This document shows positions 24,078-35,392 of a DNA stretch of 64,000 nucleotides, in pieces; positions within the stretch are counted from its first letter, which is position 1; every line of letters begins with the position of its first letter. The notes beneath the pieces are model-generated. The model did not search any database. It saw only the letters and a list, made by a program, of their open reading frames with translations, and was not told the origin of the DNA. Origin of the DNA: Nelumbo lutea (lineage: Eukaryota; Streptophyta; Magnoliopsida; Proteales; Nelumbonaceae); the NCBI GenBank assembly GCA_022828595.1, contig JAKGHH010000002.1, positions 86,892,076-86,956,075 on the forward strand, written 5' to 3'. The position numbers were made by a program, and so were the translations under genes.

Positions 24078-24657
24078 TCTTCTAGCCTTAGTGGCATACC
24101 ACATGTTTTGTTCATTTGTTTTTTGTGTCCCTTTTTCCTCTTGCTTATATTTGAAGTTGTAAATAACTTGAACTATGCCCGGTCTAATTCCTCACAAGGG
24201 GTACGTAGGCAGCCTAAGTAGTGGCGCTTAGGTTCGACCTGGATAATAAAATGAAAGTGAAAGTTTCATAATCTAATCCTTTAGGTCCAAACTTGCTAAA
24301 CAACCCTAGGTCACTTCCTTAATAGGTCCTACCCTACCTCGGCCATGTCATTCATAACATGTTTTCTTGGATCTCATTTACTCCAACAATGGCAAACAAA
24401 CATACATACATAAATTTTCCCTTCCCAGTGTTTCATAAATGTGGTATCTATTCTTCAAGGTCCAGTGCTCCTTGGGATGAAGAATAAAAAGGAGAATATA
24501 AGAAGGAAAGAACTGGGTTAAGCCAATGGTACTGGACATGCTGCCAATGCTTTCTAATGAAAATAGTAGAAGTGACGTAATTCTTGAATTGCAATTGTGT
24601 TTTGCATTTGGCATAATAATTTCAGTTTCTCTAGCATGGTGTTTTGTTCAGAAAAAT
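24078..24657 (+). other. Non-coding part of the Tat-like gypsy remnant
   Basis: Contains 'ggtacgtaggcagcctaag' and 'gttcgacctggataataaaa' at about 24198-24250. These resemble leader sequence found in plant Tat/Ogre-type gypsy elements upstream of gag. No LTR boundary or primer site could be placed. No cellular gene seen. Confidence 0.4.
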
Positions 24658-25510
24658 GTCTACTCCTACTAACGATCAATTTGTAACCCACCAAGAGTTT
24701 GAAGAGCTCAAGCAAATGATAGAGGCCTTGGGTTCTAAGATGGATTGACTAGTATCTTAAGCTGGGGCAAACCCATCATACATACCCCCATTAGGCATAC
24801 CCTTGTCCTTGCTAACCCTCAAAGCATCCACACCTGCACCCACAAGCATTGGACCACTATCTCAACCAACATGCTTATCTCACAAATCATAAGTTCATGG
24901 AAATTCATCCGGTGCACCCATAATGGCCAAGAAACCATTTGTCATAACAATCCCACCTCAGATGACATCGTTATGTACATCTCCAATACCCATGCCCACT
25001 CCCACAACCTCTAGACCACTACCTCAACTAGCATCATCATCTTCCAAGCCAGCCATTCAAGGATGTTCACTTGATGAATCTACATCTTCTATGAAACCAT
25101 TAGTCATGCCGATCTCACCTCTAGCAACTTGGCCTTATGCATCATCTTCGAACCCGGCATCACACACATTATCCCCTGTTCAAGCCCAAAGGATTCACAA
25201 TGGCCAACCATCTCCAAAGAAGGAGAAAAGGGTTCTCACTCCTTTACCGTGCTCTCATGCTCAATCGTTACCCTTTCTAGTTTTAAAGGGATATCTCTAG
25301 CCATTGAAATGGAGACCACCTCCAGAACCCAAGCCAAAGAAATACAATGAAAATGCATTTTGTGCTTATCACCAAGGGACTAGGCACACCACCGAACATT
25401 GCTGGCAATTGAAGTTTGCAATTCAAGACCTCATCAACAGAGGTGTATTCGATCCCACCAGGGAAATGCCAGATATAGCACCACCCATGCCTAAGAAGTT
25501 GATCCATTAG
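24658..25510 (+). pseudogene. Tat/Ogre-like gypsy gag remnant, second copy
   Basis: The ATG at 24658 (MSTPTNDQFVTHQEFEELKQ) opens a Pro/Ser/Thr-rich frame with several stops and at least one shift. It ends with RPPPEPKPKKYNENAFCAYH, a modified zinc finger C-x2-H-x5-H-x4-C (CAYHQGTRHTTEHC), and LKFAIQDLINRGVF. The 'CAYH...HTTxxC..LK.xIQDLI' signature is characteristic of gag in Tat-lineage Ty3-gypsy elements. No protease, reverse transcriptase or integrase follows. A second, different version of the same domain lies about 1 kb upstream, so this region has had an internal duplication or two elements have merged. Confidence 0.75.
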
Positions 25511-26522
25511 AAGATATCTCCAGTTTTGTTTTGCTACATTAGGATATTTTCAGTTATTCCTTTCTTTTCTGATAATTTGAAAAATGAACTGGATCATTAT
25601 GCAACTCATACTTCGTATTAATGAAAGTTTTACTTAGTTGTTTCATTTTATTGTTTGATCTTCAAAGTTGAATAAAACAATGAGTTCTAATAAGGGGAGC
25701 ATGGGAAAGAGATAAAGTAGCCGCTTCCCTCAGAGAGATTGCACGAGCATGATTTTCTTGGGTTACAAGCTCCAGAAAGATCTCAAAGACAAAACTTTGT
25801 GAATAATGATTGTTAATTGAAAGTTCATCGATAAGAATGTCTAAGGAAAAGGGGAATAACCCTATCAATCCAAAACAACAATATCCATTTCTAAATGCAT
25901 CCATAGATGAATCCATCACTGATAGCTCAAATTGGGACAGTCATAAGGTTGAAGTCATTGTGATGGGGTATGCACTCATTTTGATCTGTTACCTGAGCTA
26001 GCATAGAATATAAGCATTGTATTTACCTAGTGCTTTGCCGATAAATCTAGGAAAGGACTAGAGGCCATTATCAACCATTTATTCCCTAGATGTCCCGATC
26101 ATTGATTATATCACTAGTTAGCCCGTTGATCTGATTTCATTGGGCTGTCTTATTTGTTAAACCAAGCAAACTCCCAAGATGCTTATTTCCAAAGGACTAG
26201 AAAAAAAATTAAAAAATGAGATAGAAAAAGGAAAAGAGAATAAAAAAAGAAAGAAAAAGGGAAATAAAAAGGGAAGAAGAAAAAAAAACAAAAAAAAAGA
26301 AAAGAATCGTTGTCATTCGAGTAATCTCAGAACATTCAAGTATTAAAGGGGTCAAATGACAAAAATATCCTTGAGTTAGTGGAACTCAAATTGTGCTCGA
26401 TAAGTAATTCTTTCCTATTGGTTATGCATTGGATGGAGAAATGATGGGAAGCCCTCTTTTGGCTGATTGCCTTATCCCTTTTCATCAAACTCTCCTTATT
26501 ATTCATTTTTCACTAGTTATCC
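25511..26522. other. Unassigned old repeat DNA with a purine-only stretch
   Basis: Follows the Tat-like gag and is interrupted by gypsy element G2. No domain is recognised. At about 26196-26312 the plus strand is almost entirely A and G with long A-runs (low complexity). The text continues at 36895 after G2, supported by the TATCC target duplication. Confidence 0.5.
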
Positions 26523-27320
26523 TGATGAGAACAAAAAGTATCATATTTTTATCCCCAAATATTCATTATTTTACATTAATTTAGCACTCAATTGGACTCA
26601 TTACTCTTGTATTTTGATTCAGGGCAAGCAATAAGGCGATTGGAAGAAAATAAGGCTAATCAGATGATTTTGCACAATTTCAGCACCATTCAGTAATATG
26701 GGCTTAACTCTCGATCCCAGACACCGATTTGGATGATTCAATATGCACTGGAAAGATAAGGGAAAGGCCCACAACTCTCATGTTTTGGGTTTTGACAGAT
26801 TCAGTCTATAGTGAGGTCAAAATCGGACCTGAAGTTGGAACAATTTTGTAGTAAATCCCAACCCACAACTGAAGCCCAAATTCGCAGAAGAGTCCTGTAG
26901 CAGCCCAAGTTATTAAAGATGCCCAACTCGAATTCAAGAATGAAGAGTCCTATCAGATTTAAATTTCAATTGTAATCCTAAAAAGGTAAGAGATTGAGAT
27001 TACTAGATAGTATAGGATAGAAGTAGATCAGATTAGGACTTTCTAATTTTTAAAGTTAATCTCCTAAAGGGAGTTGGAGAGATTCCGTCCTCCTAAAGCT
27101 ATATAAACTGGGGGGGGGGGGGGACCAGCTTTAGGCATAATCAATCAATCAAGAAAATCAAGCAACTCAATCAAGAAGATCAATCCAGCCTTCTGGAAGC
27201 AAAGCAAGGAGGATTCAAAAATCTTGAGCGGCTAAGCTTTCCCTTTTTGGTTCAAGGGGGGACTTTCGATTGTGTTATCATGAGGTTAGCATTAATTTTG
27301 AGGGCTTTGACAACCCATCA
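26523..27320 (+). repeat. G2 5' LTR (798 bp, internally deleted)
   Basis: Matches the 3' LTR at both ends but lacks about 700 bp present at roughly 36150-36855 there. A TATA box at 27100-27106 is followed at once by an uninterrupted run of 14 G (27110-27123). The sister LTRs have shorter G-rich tracts in the same place. Confidence 0.9.
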
Positions 27321-27326
27321 GAATTT

Positions 27327-27344
27327 TGGCCCCATTGCTAGGGA
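27327..27344 (+). promoter_or_regulatory. G2 primer-binding site (degenerate, tRNA-Asp type)
   Basis: TGGCCCCATTGCTAGGGA lies six bases after the 5' LTR end. It differs by a few transitions and transversions from TGGCGCCGTTGCCGGGGA, the complement of the plant tRNA-Asp 3' end used by Athila/Tat-type elements. Confidence 0.8.
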
Positions 27345-27399
27345 GCTACTTTAATTTCTTAGATTGTTACCTTCTATTTGTGTTAACCTTCTTTGTTTT

Positions 27400-28454
27400 A
27401 TGACTCATGCTTCTCAAAGAGGTGAACTAGAATACAACCCCGAAATTGAGAAGACTACCCATTGTTTAAGGAAGGAGGCAACGCGAAGGAAGGACTGTTC
27501 ACCTCCAAGGGTGAATTCTGAATTCGACTTGCCAACTTGTGATCCACCTATTTTCGAAGAAGAAGAAAGGATGGCTGATAGAGAGAGAACGCTAAGGGAG
27601 TTGGCTGCACCAATCATGAACCAACAACCCCTGTGCATAATATATCCCACTCTCGAGGTCGCCTTTGAACTAAAATCTGGATTGATTCAACTGCCTCCTA
27701 TTTTTCATGGCTTTCTAGGTGAGGACCCTCATAAGCATCTCAAGGAATTCCATGTTGTCTGTTCAAGCATGAAACCACAGGGTATGACTGAGGATTAGGT
27801 AAAACTTATAGCTTTTCCTTTTACTTTACGTGATAAAGCAAAGGATTGGTTATGCATTCTTCCTCCCGGTTCGATACGTACGTTGGATGAGATGAAAAGA
27901 TTGTTTTTAGATAAATATTTTCTTGCATCCCGAGCTACATATATTAGGAAGGAAATCTGTAGAGTTCGGCAGCTTGGTGGTAAGACACTATACGAATATT
28001 GGGAAAGATTTAAATAGCTTTGTGCTAGCTATCCCCACCACCAAATACCCGAACAACTCTTGATCCAATACTTCTATGAAGGACTCCAACCTATGGATAG
28101 AAGTATGGTAGACACAACTAGTAGAGGAGCCTTGGTCAATAAAAAACCCAAAGCGGCTAGGGAATTGATTTCCAACATGGCCGAAAATTCACAACAATTC
28201 GGAGCAAGAACAGATGGTACTATTAGGCGTGTTAATGAGGTAAGTCATTCTAATTTAGAAAATCAAATTTCTGATCTAACTGCCTTGGTTTGACAACTGG
28301 TTGCAGGGCAATTGCAAACGACAAGGGTATGTGGTGTCTGTTTGTTTCCTGGGCATCCTACGAATATGTGTCCATCATTGCAGGATGGTTCGATGCAGCA
28401 AGTTAGTGTCGTTAGAGGATTTCCGGGCCAACCTCAACACAATTATGATTCCTA
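27400..28454 (+). pseudogene. G2 gag, Athila-like, three in-frame stops
   Basis: The ATG at 27400 gives MTHASQRGELEYNPEIEKT, the usual start of Athila/Tat-type gag. The retrotransposon gag (capsid) domain follows at about 27640-28150, with LPPIFHGFLGEDPHKHLKEF, FPFTLRDKAKDWL and LDEMKRLFLDKYF. A CCHC knuckle, CGVCLFPGHPTNMC, lies at about 28328-28370. In-frame stops occur near 27796, 28015 and 28291, two of them TAG or TGA where Gln or Arg codons are expected. The frame is broken by a copia LTR that begins at 28455. Gag forms the virus-like particle in intact relatives; this copy cannot. Confidence 0.9.
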
Positions 28455-28735
28455 TGTTAAACAGTTTCGTATGCCCTTAGCTTCAATCAAGTTGATGTAC
28501 TTTATGAGTTTATTGTAAATGAATAAAAGTGCATATTTGATTCATGTTCCCTTGGTATGTTTCTGTGTAATACCCTTAAACTGGACACTTAATGAGACTC
28601 GTGTTAGTTTAGAATGTTCATAGCCAGTGGGTCGGTCTGGGGAGACCTACCCTGACAAGGCTAACACTGTGGTGCCACCAAGTCGGTTGGGGTGGCTTGT
28701 CTCAGCTGCCGGGGTGAGACCCTAGGCATATAATT
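28455..28735 (+). mobile_element. Copia-family LTR fragment (plus strand) inside G2 gag
   Basis: TGTTAAACAGTTTCGTATGC at 28455 is the LTR start. The match runs through AATACCCTTAAACTGGACAC and the 'ggggtggcttgtctcagctg' block, then stops near 28735 where minus-strand copia pol begins. The remaining 1.6 kb of the LTR is missing. Confidence 0.85.
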
Positions 28736-28737
28736 GA

Positions 28738-31700
28738 CTATTTGTCAATGTAGGCAAATTGGGATAATCCTATTATCCGCTTCGATCTATCTCTATAGAG
28801 TCGAAGACCCAGTATATAGGAGGCTTCTCCAAGATCTTTCATGGAGAATTGCTGTGAAAGCCATACTTTCACCATAGTCAACATTCCTACATCAATCCCA
28901 ATGAGTAGAGTGTCATCTACATATAGAACCAAGAAGGTAACATTATCTCCACTGTAGTTCCTGTAAACACAGGGTTCATCCGAATTCTGCTCGAAGTCAA
29001 ACGATTTGACAATAGAGTCAAAACGGATGTTCCAACTTCTAGAAGCTTGCTTAAGTCCATAGATGGATTTATTGAGTTTACATACCATGTTTTCTTGACC
29101 CACAGCTATGAAGCCTTGCTGCTGCTGCATATAGATATCTTCAGTAAGATCTCCATTCAGGATGCAGTTTTGACATCCATCTGCCAAATCTCATAATCAT
29201 AGTATGCTGCTACAGCTAGCAGGATCCTAATGGATTTAAGCATGGCCACATGCGAAATGGTTTCCTCATAATCGATGCCCTCTTTCTGAGTGTACCCTTT
29301 CGCCACCAGACGAGCTTTGAAGGTCTCAAGCCTACCATCGGTGCCCTTTTTCCTCTTGCAAATCCATTTGCAACTGATTGCTTTTATCCCGGAGGGTGGA
29401 TCTCCTAGAGTCTAGACTCCATTGGTCTCCATTGAGTCCATCTTTGCTCTCATGGCCTCCACCCACTTCTGGGAATCTATGTCCAACATAGCTTCCACGT
29501 AAGTCACGGGATCCTCCTCACTAGTCAAGGTTTCCACCAGGTAACTATCCTGGTCATAACCATAATGGACTGGTGGCCTGGATACCCGAGTGGATCTTCT
29601 AGGTTGGTCACTACTTGGAACTTGTGGGACATCTCCCACTGCTCCTGAGCTCTCCTCATCAAGAACGATTTCCTGATGATGGGTGTCTAGGATGTAATCG
29701 GTCTACCAGAACTGTGCATTTCGACTGTAGAACACTTTCTGCTCACTTGGGTCATAGAAAAGGTAACCTACAAAGCCTTTTGGGTAGCCTACAAATAGGC
29801 AACGGCTGGTCTTGGATTCCAACTTGTTTGCACTCATTTTTTTAACATGTGCTGGACAACCCTAAATCTTCAAGTGTCTGACACTTGGTTTTGTTCCGGT
29901 CCGAAGTCCATATGGAGTGTTTGGAATTGATTTGGTTGGAACCCGATTCAGCATGTAAATCACAATCTCTAATGCGTATCCCCAAAAGGATGTGGGTAAC
30001 TCTGAGTATATGAGAAGCGACCAGACCATATCCAATAAGGTCCTATTCCTCCTCTCTGAAACACCGTTAAGTTGTGGTGTAGCAGGAGGAGCTAATTGTG
30101 ATATTATCCCATTGTCCTTTAAGTAGTCCCTGAATTCGTCAGAGAGATACTTGCCACCTCAATCTTATCAAAGGGCCTTAATTTCTCTCCCTAACTGTTT
30201 CTCGACCTCTTGTCTAAACTCTTTGAACTTTTCAAAGGATTCAGACTTGTGTCTCATTAGGTACACGTAACCATATCGTGAGAAATCATCTATGAAGGTG
30301 ATGAAATACACGTGTTGATTCTGTGTCCTAACACTCAGGGGACCACATACATCAGTATGTATTAGGTCAAGTGTGCCTATACTTCTTTCAGGCTTACCGT
30401 TAAATGGTCGTTTCATCATCTTGCCTTGTAGGCAAGGCTCACAGGTGGGAAGATCTTCTACAGTTAGAAAATCCAAAGGACCATCCTTTACCAACCTTGT
30501 GATTCGGTCAACACCATGGTGGCCAAGTCGTTAATGCCACAGACACATGAGATTAATTGTATCACGGGCTCTCTTCTTGGAGATTTCAGCCGATGTAGTT
30601 TCGGTTATGTTAGTTTCTAGAGAAGGATGTAGAACATAGAGACTGTTCTCCAGTTCTCCGTATGCGATGAATCTGTTATTTCTTTTAATAGTAATCGTAT
30701 TACTAAAGACAATCTTTCAGTACAATTATTCATTCTCTAAAAATTAACTCCACGATTCTACTATCGCGGCTGCAACAATTGCAGTAGTCCCCAAAAAGAG
30801 TGTAACTTCTCCTTCACTCAGCCTTCTGCTTACCTTGAACCCTTGTAGTGAGTTACACGCCTGAGTTGAAGCCCCGAAATCAATACACTAGGACGCAGAA
30901 GCTACCAATAAATTGGTTTCTATAACACAAGTTTCGAAATTACCTTTCTTGGATTCCAGGTAGGCAGGACAGTTCCTTTTCTAGTGGCCGTTCTTCTTGC
31001 AGAAGTGATAAGCATTTGATGTTTTATCTTTCTTCTACTTCTTACCCTTAGTGGCTTTCTTCTGAGGCTTTTTTGCCTTCCTCTTTCTCTTGCCCATCTT
31101 GCAAGCTTCAACAAGCATAGCTATAGGCTCATCCTTTCTAATCAGTTCTTCGCCGAGCTCTTGCAAGCTGATATTCAGCTTGTTCATGTTATAATTCATG
31201 ATGAACGGATTAAAGGAATGAGGTAAAGAATTAAGGATAGCATCTATCTGGGTCGCAAGGTTCAGCCCGGATCCAAGAGCCTCCAGTTCGTTGATGTATC
31301 CCATCATCCGAATACAATGGTCGTGAACTTGTTGGCCTTTGGAAATTTGTGCGGTCATGAACTGTTTCAAGACCTTTTGTCGAGTAGAATGATTCTGCTC
31401 TTCATATATCATCCTAAGACTGTCCAATATGTCCTAGGCAAGTTTGATCTGATCGAACTGCCTCTGTATTGGGTTGTCCAAAGAGGCAATGATGTAACAC
31501 CGGGCAAGAGAGTTTTTCTCCTCCCATTCCTGATAGTCTCTCCTTCGAGCCTCAGAAGCCCTGTCACCCGGACGCTCCGGGGCAGGATTCTTTGCCACTT
31601 TGTCTAGCTTTTCAGAAGCTAGGACCAGCATAAAGTTCTTGTACCAATCGGCATAGTTTGGGTCCTTAAGCTTGTTGTCGTCAAGAAGCTTTGCAAATGA

Positions 31701-31815
31701 TCCGTTTGCCATTTTCTGATAAAAGAGCAAACATCAGTCCACAACTTAATTTGATTCATGTTCATTTCATAGAAGGGACAGAAGGAAGAGGAGAAACAAG
31801 ATTCAAACGAGAGCC
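28738..31815 (-). pseudogene. Copia body D: decayed gag-pol without RNase H
   Basis: Minus-strand copia polyprotein. The gag start ATG is at 31712 (MANGSFAKLLDDNKL), with leader from 31713 to about 31815. Gag extends to about 30950, then protease with D-F-G (about 30870), pre-integrase and integrase (30640-29900), linker (PRRSTRVSRPPVHYGYDQDS) and reverse transcriptase (29640-28738, YVDDTLLIG). It breaks off in the last part of reverse transcriptase, so RNase H, polypurine tract and 3' LTR are absent and a plus-strand LTR piece abuts instead. Several stops and shifts are present. It is inserted in the gag region of G2. Confidence 0.9.
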
Positions 31816-34440
31816 CCATTAAGGTAATATCCGACACCCTCTCCCAAAGATTACTAATGCCATTGTGCCTCCATTTCCTAGTAGGTTGGAAAAATCCAAG
31901 AAGGAAGAATATGAGCAAGAAGTCTTGGAGACCTTCAGGAAGGTGGAAATAAATATACCCTTATTAGATGCCATCAAAAAGATCCCAAAATTTGCTAAAT
32001 TTTTGAAGGAGTTGTGCACTAACAAGAGGAGGCTGTGAATTGATGAGAAGGTAAGGGTTGGAGAAAACATTTCAACTGACATTAAGAGGACCTTGTCAGA
32101 AAAATGTGTTGATCTAGGTATGTTAACTTTACCTTGTGTGATTGGCAATAAAAGAATCGAGCATGCCATGTTAGATTTAGTTGCATCTATCAATGACATG
32201 CCATACTCGATTATGCTTTGAGATTAGGTCCCTTAAAGGAAACTAAGGTAGTCAGCTAGCTGATCGTTCTAACGCCTACCCGGAAGGGATCATTAAGGAT
32301 GTGTTGGTGCAGGTTAATGATCTAATCTTTCCAGCCGACTTTTACATTCTGAAGATGGAGGAGGACATGGTTGTTTCTGTGTAATACCCTTAAACAGGAC
32401 ACTTAATGAGACTCATGTTAGTTTAAAATGTTCACAGCCAGTAGGTCGGTCTGGGGAGACCTATCCTGACAAGGCTGACACAGTGGTGCCACCAAGTCGG
32501 TTGGGGTGGCTTGTCTCAGCTACCGGGGTAAGACCCTAGGCACATACAGTGTAGGATTAATTGAATCTTCGAACTGGACCAGATTTCCAGTATTTCCCTG
32601 GACCTTGGAGATTGATGGGCAAAACTGGAAAGTTACACCCGACCCCTAGACTCGATTATGATACTACACTAGGTATCAGATTGGGCTGTCTTTGATGTAC
32701 CAATCAGTGAGATCCTTAGCAGGGGTCAAAACTTGGGTATGTTGGGACAGTCTAAGAATTCATCTGAGTGAGTGATCATAGTGGCAGAATCAGCCCCTTT
32801 GTCGGACATAGGTAATGATCGGGGATGCACTCTCTCTGATGGAAACCAAGACTGCCAGCAACCAATTTCAATCGTTAAGATTTGTTTTGTAAAATATATT
32901 TTATATGAGATATAAAAGTATATAAATTATAGTTTCAAAATGATTTTCAAAAGGTTTTAATTCCCGGGATCCATATAAGCAGAGAGTGCAACAATGTTCC
33001 TTGCAGTCGAGGGAGAGGTCCTCTCTTGTCGGACAATGTATGATCATTATGGGCTGAGAGGTTAAGTGTAAGACCATTGAGGATAATACCCGATGGGCTA
33101 ATCTTGCATCTTCCCACAGTCCCTGGGTGTTACAAGGTGGCTTGGCCCAAGGACCACTTAGGGTAAGTGTTGGGCCCATAGAGCCCATCTGATGGGTTTC
33201 AGGTGGTGCACTGTCCATAACAGTGTATTCGGCCAGGCCTTGTAACAAAGGCTGGGCTGAACCCATGTGGCTGATGTGTAGATCAATGTTTGGGTCCCAC
33301 GCCATACAAGGAAGCCCAACTGGGCAGCAGTTTGGAAGGCTAAATGAATACATAACCTTAAATGGGCCTTAAGCCCATTTCGAACTGGGCTAATTTGATT
33401 AGTCACTTAAGCGGCGAATTCTGAGATGGATCAGCTGATAGGATTAGGCCCACACCCTATCCACTTAGAGAGTCCAAGATCTAAATAAGATTTAGATCTG
33501 GAAACTTCCTAATTAGATTAGGAGATGGTTGATCTAATCTGCATATTAGATAAGGGATATCCCTTATCTTAAAGGGACTTCTAATCCAGATATGATTTGG
33601 GCTAGCAACTCCTAATGGGATTAGGAGCTGATCCCTTTAAGTCTATAAAAGGAAGAGGGGGCGACAACCTTCAGACACATCACAAGCAAGCAACAAATAG
33701 TCTTGTCTTCAGAGCTGAAATCACAGAAGAGAAAATCTGCACCCTGCAAATACTCTCTTGCTGCCTCCTTCCTACAACTGCCGCCTACAGCAGTTCGATC
33801 TCCAGTTCTTGGGAGAAATCAAGATTGGATCTTGATTCCAATCTTTTGGAGAAAAGATTGGTGGGAGTTGTATTCACAAGCCATCCAAGTGATTCTTGAG
33901 AAGGATCAAGTTCTTTTGGAAGAGCACTATTGATTCTGCTCCACCCTGCACTGCGCCATCTTCAGTGGGAGCAGATTTTGGATCCTTCCTTGGGTGTGAA
34001 CACCTCCATTGAGAGATATTACTTCTCTGTATCAGGTATTATCTCTCCTTACTCCTTTTGGTTCAGATCTGATTCAGATATGGTTCAGTTTATGGTTCAA
34101 GAATAATCCTTGAAAATATGATTTTCTAAATGGGGAATTCGATTCCCAGTTGAAGGGAGAGAAAATTTTTTGAAATTTGCCCCCCTTATTCCACAATCTT
34201 TGGGTGTCCATGTGATGGATTTCCTATCCCTTCAACAATCACAGGTTCAGCCCCACTTCTATTAGGCAGGTCATTCATGAAAATGACCAAGACCAAAATA
34301 GATGTGGATGAGGGTACCCTCTCCATCGAATTTGACGGTGAGATTGTTAAAATTAATATTTGTGAAGAAATGAAGTACCCCAATGAATGTTATTCGATTT
34401 GTTCAATTGACATTGTTGATTCAATTGTGCAGGAAACGTA
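31816..34440 (+). pseudogene. G2 gag C-terminus and protease, split by a copia LTR
   Basis: After the copia debris the gypsy frame resumes with IVPPFPSRLEKSKKEEYEQE. It continues through ETFRKVEINIPLLDAI and the protease region, where the active-site segment reads MLDLVASIN; relatives have D-L-G-A-S, so the glycine is lost. The copia LTR at 32372-34234 interrupts it after KMEED. The frame resumes with PLLLGRSFMKMTKTKIDVDE and ends near 34440. This is the Athila/Tat type of retropepsin, which would process gag-pol. No reverse transcriptase follows. Confidence 0.85.
32372..34234 (+). mobile_element. Copia-family LTR inside the G2 protease (plus strand)
   Basis: Matches the family LTR from 'tgtttctgtgtaataccc' to the terminal CCCTTCA at 34234, so only about the first 100 bases are missing. 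TATAAAAG at 33644-33651 is followed by a purine/G-rich tract. No internal copia sequence accompanies it, so it is probably a solo LTR whose 5' end was trimmed. Because of that the target duplication cannot be confirmed. Confidence 0.9.
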
Positions 34441-35392
34441 GTAAGGAAAAGATTTGAATGAGGAGCTCGAATTGAGTGCACAATTGGATATGAAGAAATC
34501 GTCATCCTCTGTTTTGCAGGCCCCTATTCCATATTTGAACCCACCCATGATGGACGAATGGGGAAAACACAGAAAGCTGCAATCACGAGAGTTAGAGGAT
34601 CCAATTCATGATTATTAAAAATAGGGAAGTTTGTTTTTCCTTTTTCTTTTTGTTTTTACATTTCTAGTTTAGTTTTTCTGCCCTTTCTTTGCATTTAACC
34701 TCACATTGGGGACAATGTAAGTTTTACGTGTGGGGGAGGGGATTTAGGTTAGAATTTAGGTTACGCTTTAAATTTTGATTTAGGTCATGTTTTTTTGCAT
34801 TTGCTTTTTAATCAAAAAAAAACTCAACTCTTTTGAAATCAATTGAAACAATGTTCTAGGAAAATAAAATGCACCTACCAGTCAAGTAATCCGATGGTAG
34901 GATGGAGCATAAAATGCACCTACCAGTCAAGTAATCCAATGGTAGGATGGAGCATAAAATGCACCTACCAGCCAAATCATCTGATAGTAGGACGGAGCAT
35001 AAAATGCACCTACTAGCTAGCAATTCAAATAGTAGGATGGAGCATAAAATGCACCAACTGACCAAGTAATCCAAAAGTGAGATGGAGCATAAAATGCACT
35101 CACTTCTTCAAAGGAGAGAAAAAGAAGATAAAAAGAGAGAGAAGATAAAATGGTTTTCCCTTATTTACTATCTAGTTTGCAGTAGCAAAATTTGGATTGA
35201 CTGATGAATGAGTCGTGTATGGGTTGGTTGTGTTGATTTAATGGTTCACAATATTTAACCTAGAATACTTGTGGAAAAAGATGAAGGAGAGTTGATTTTA
35301 AAAATCGGTAGAATAGTTAGTTTGTTCTTGTTCTATATTTGCTTGAATTTTGTCTTGCTCGAGGATGGGCAAGGTTTAAGTGTGGGGGGATT
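34441..35392 (+). other. G2 3' non-coding region with hairpin, purine tract and polypurine tract
   Basis: Begins with a short continuation of the gypsy frame and then non-coding DNA. A small hairpin, ACATTG (34703-34708), loop GGGA, CAATGT (34713-34718), is followed by a G-rich purine tract (about 34729-34741). A 45-bp tandem repeat follows (34866-35093). The LTR-adjacent polypurine tract AAGTGTGGGGGGATT is at 35378-35392. The hairpin plus tract resembles 47975-48013 in G1. Confidence 0.75.
34866..35093 (+). repeat. 45-bp tandem repeat, about five copies, inside G2
   Basis: The unit begins GCATAAAATGCACCTACCAG and ends 'ggtaggatgga'. Successive units start about 45 bp apart, with one extra partial copy at each end. 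Because 45 is divisible by three, the minus strand stays open and would encode a 15-residue repeat (..YLTGRCILCSIL..), but no start or family supports a gene. Confidence 0.9.

Noticed and set aside
34856..35074. 72-codon minus-strand repeat protein
   Set aside because: Pure product of the 45-bp tandem repeat; no start context, no relatives.
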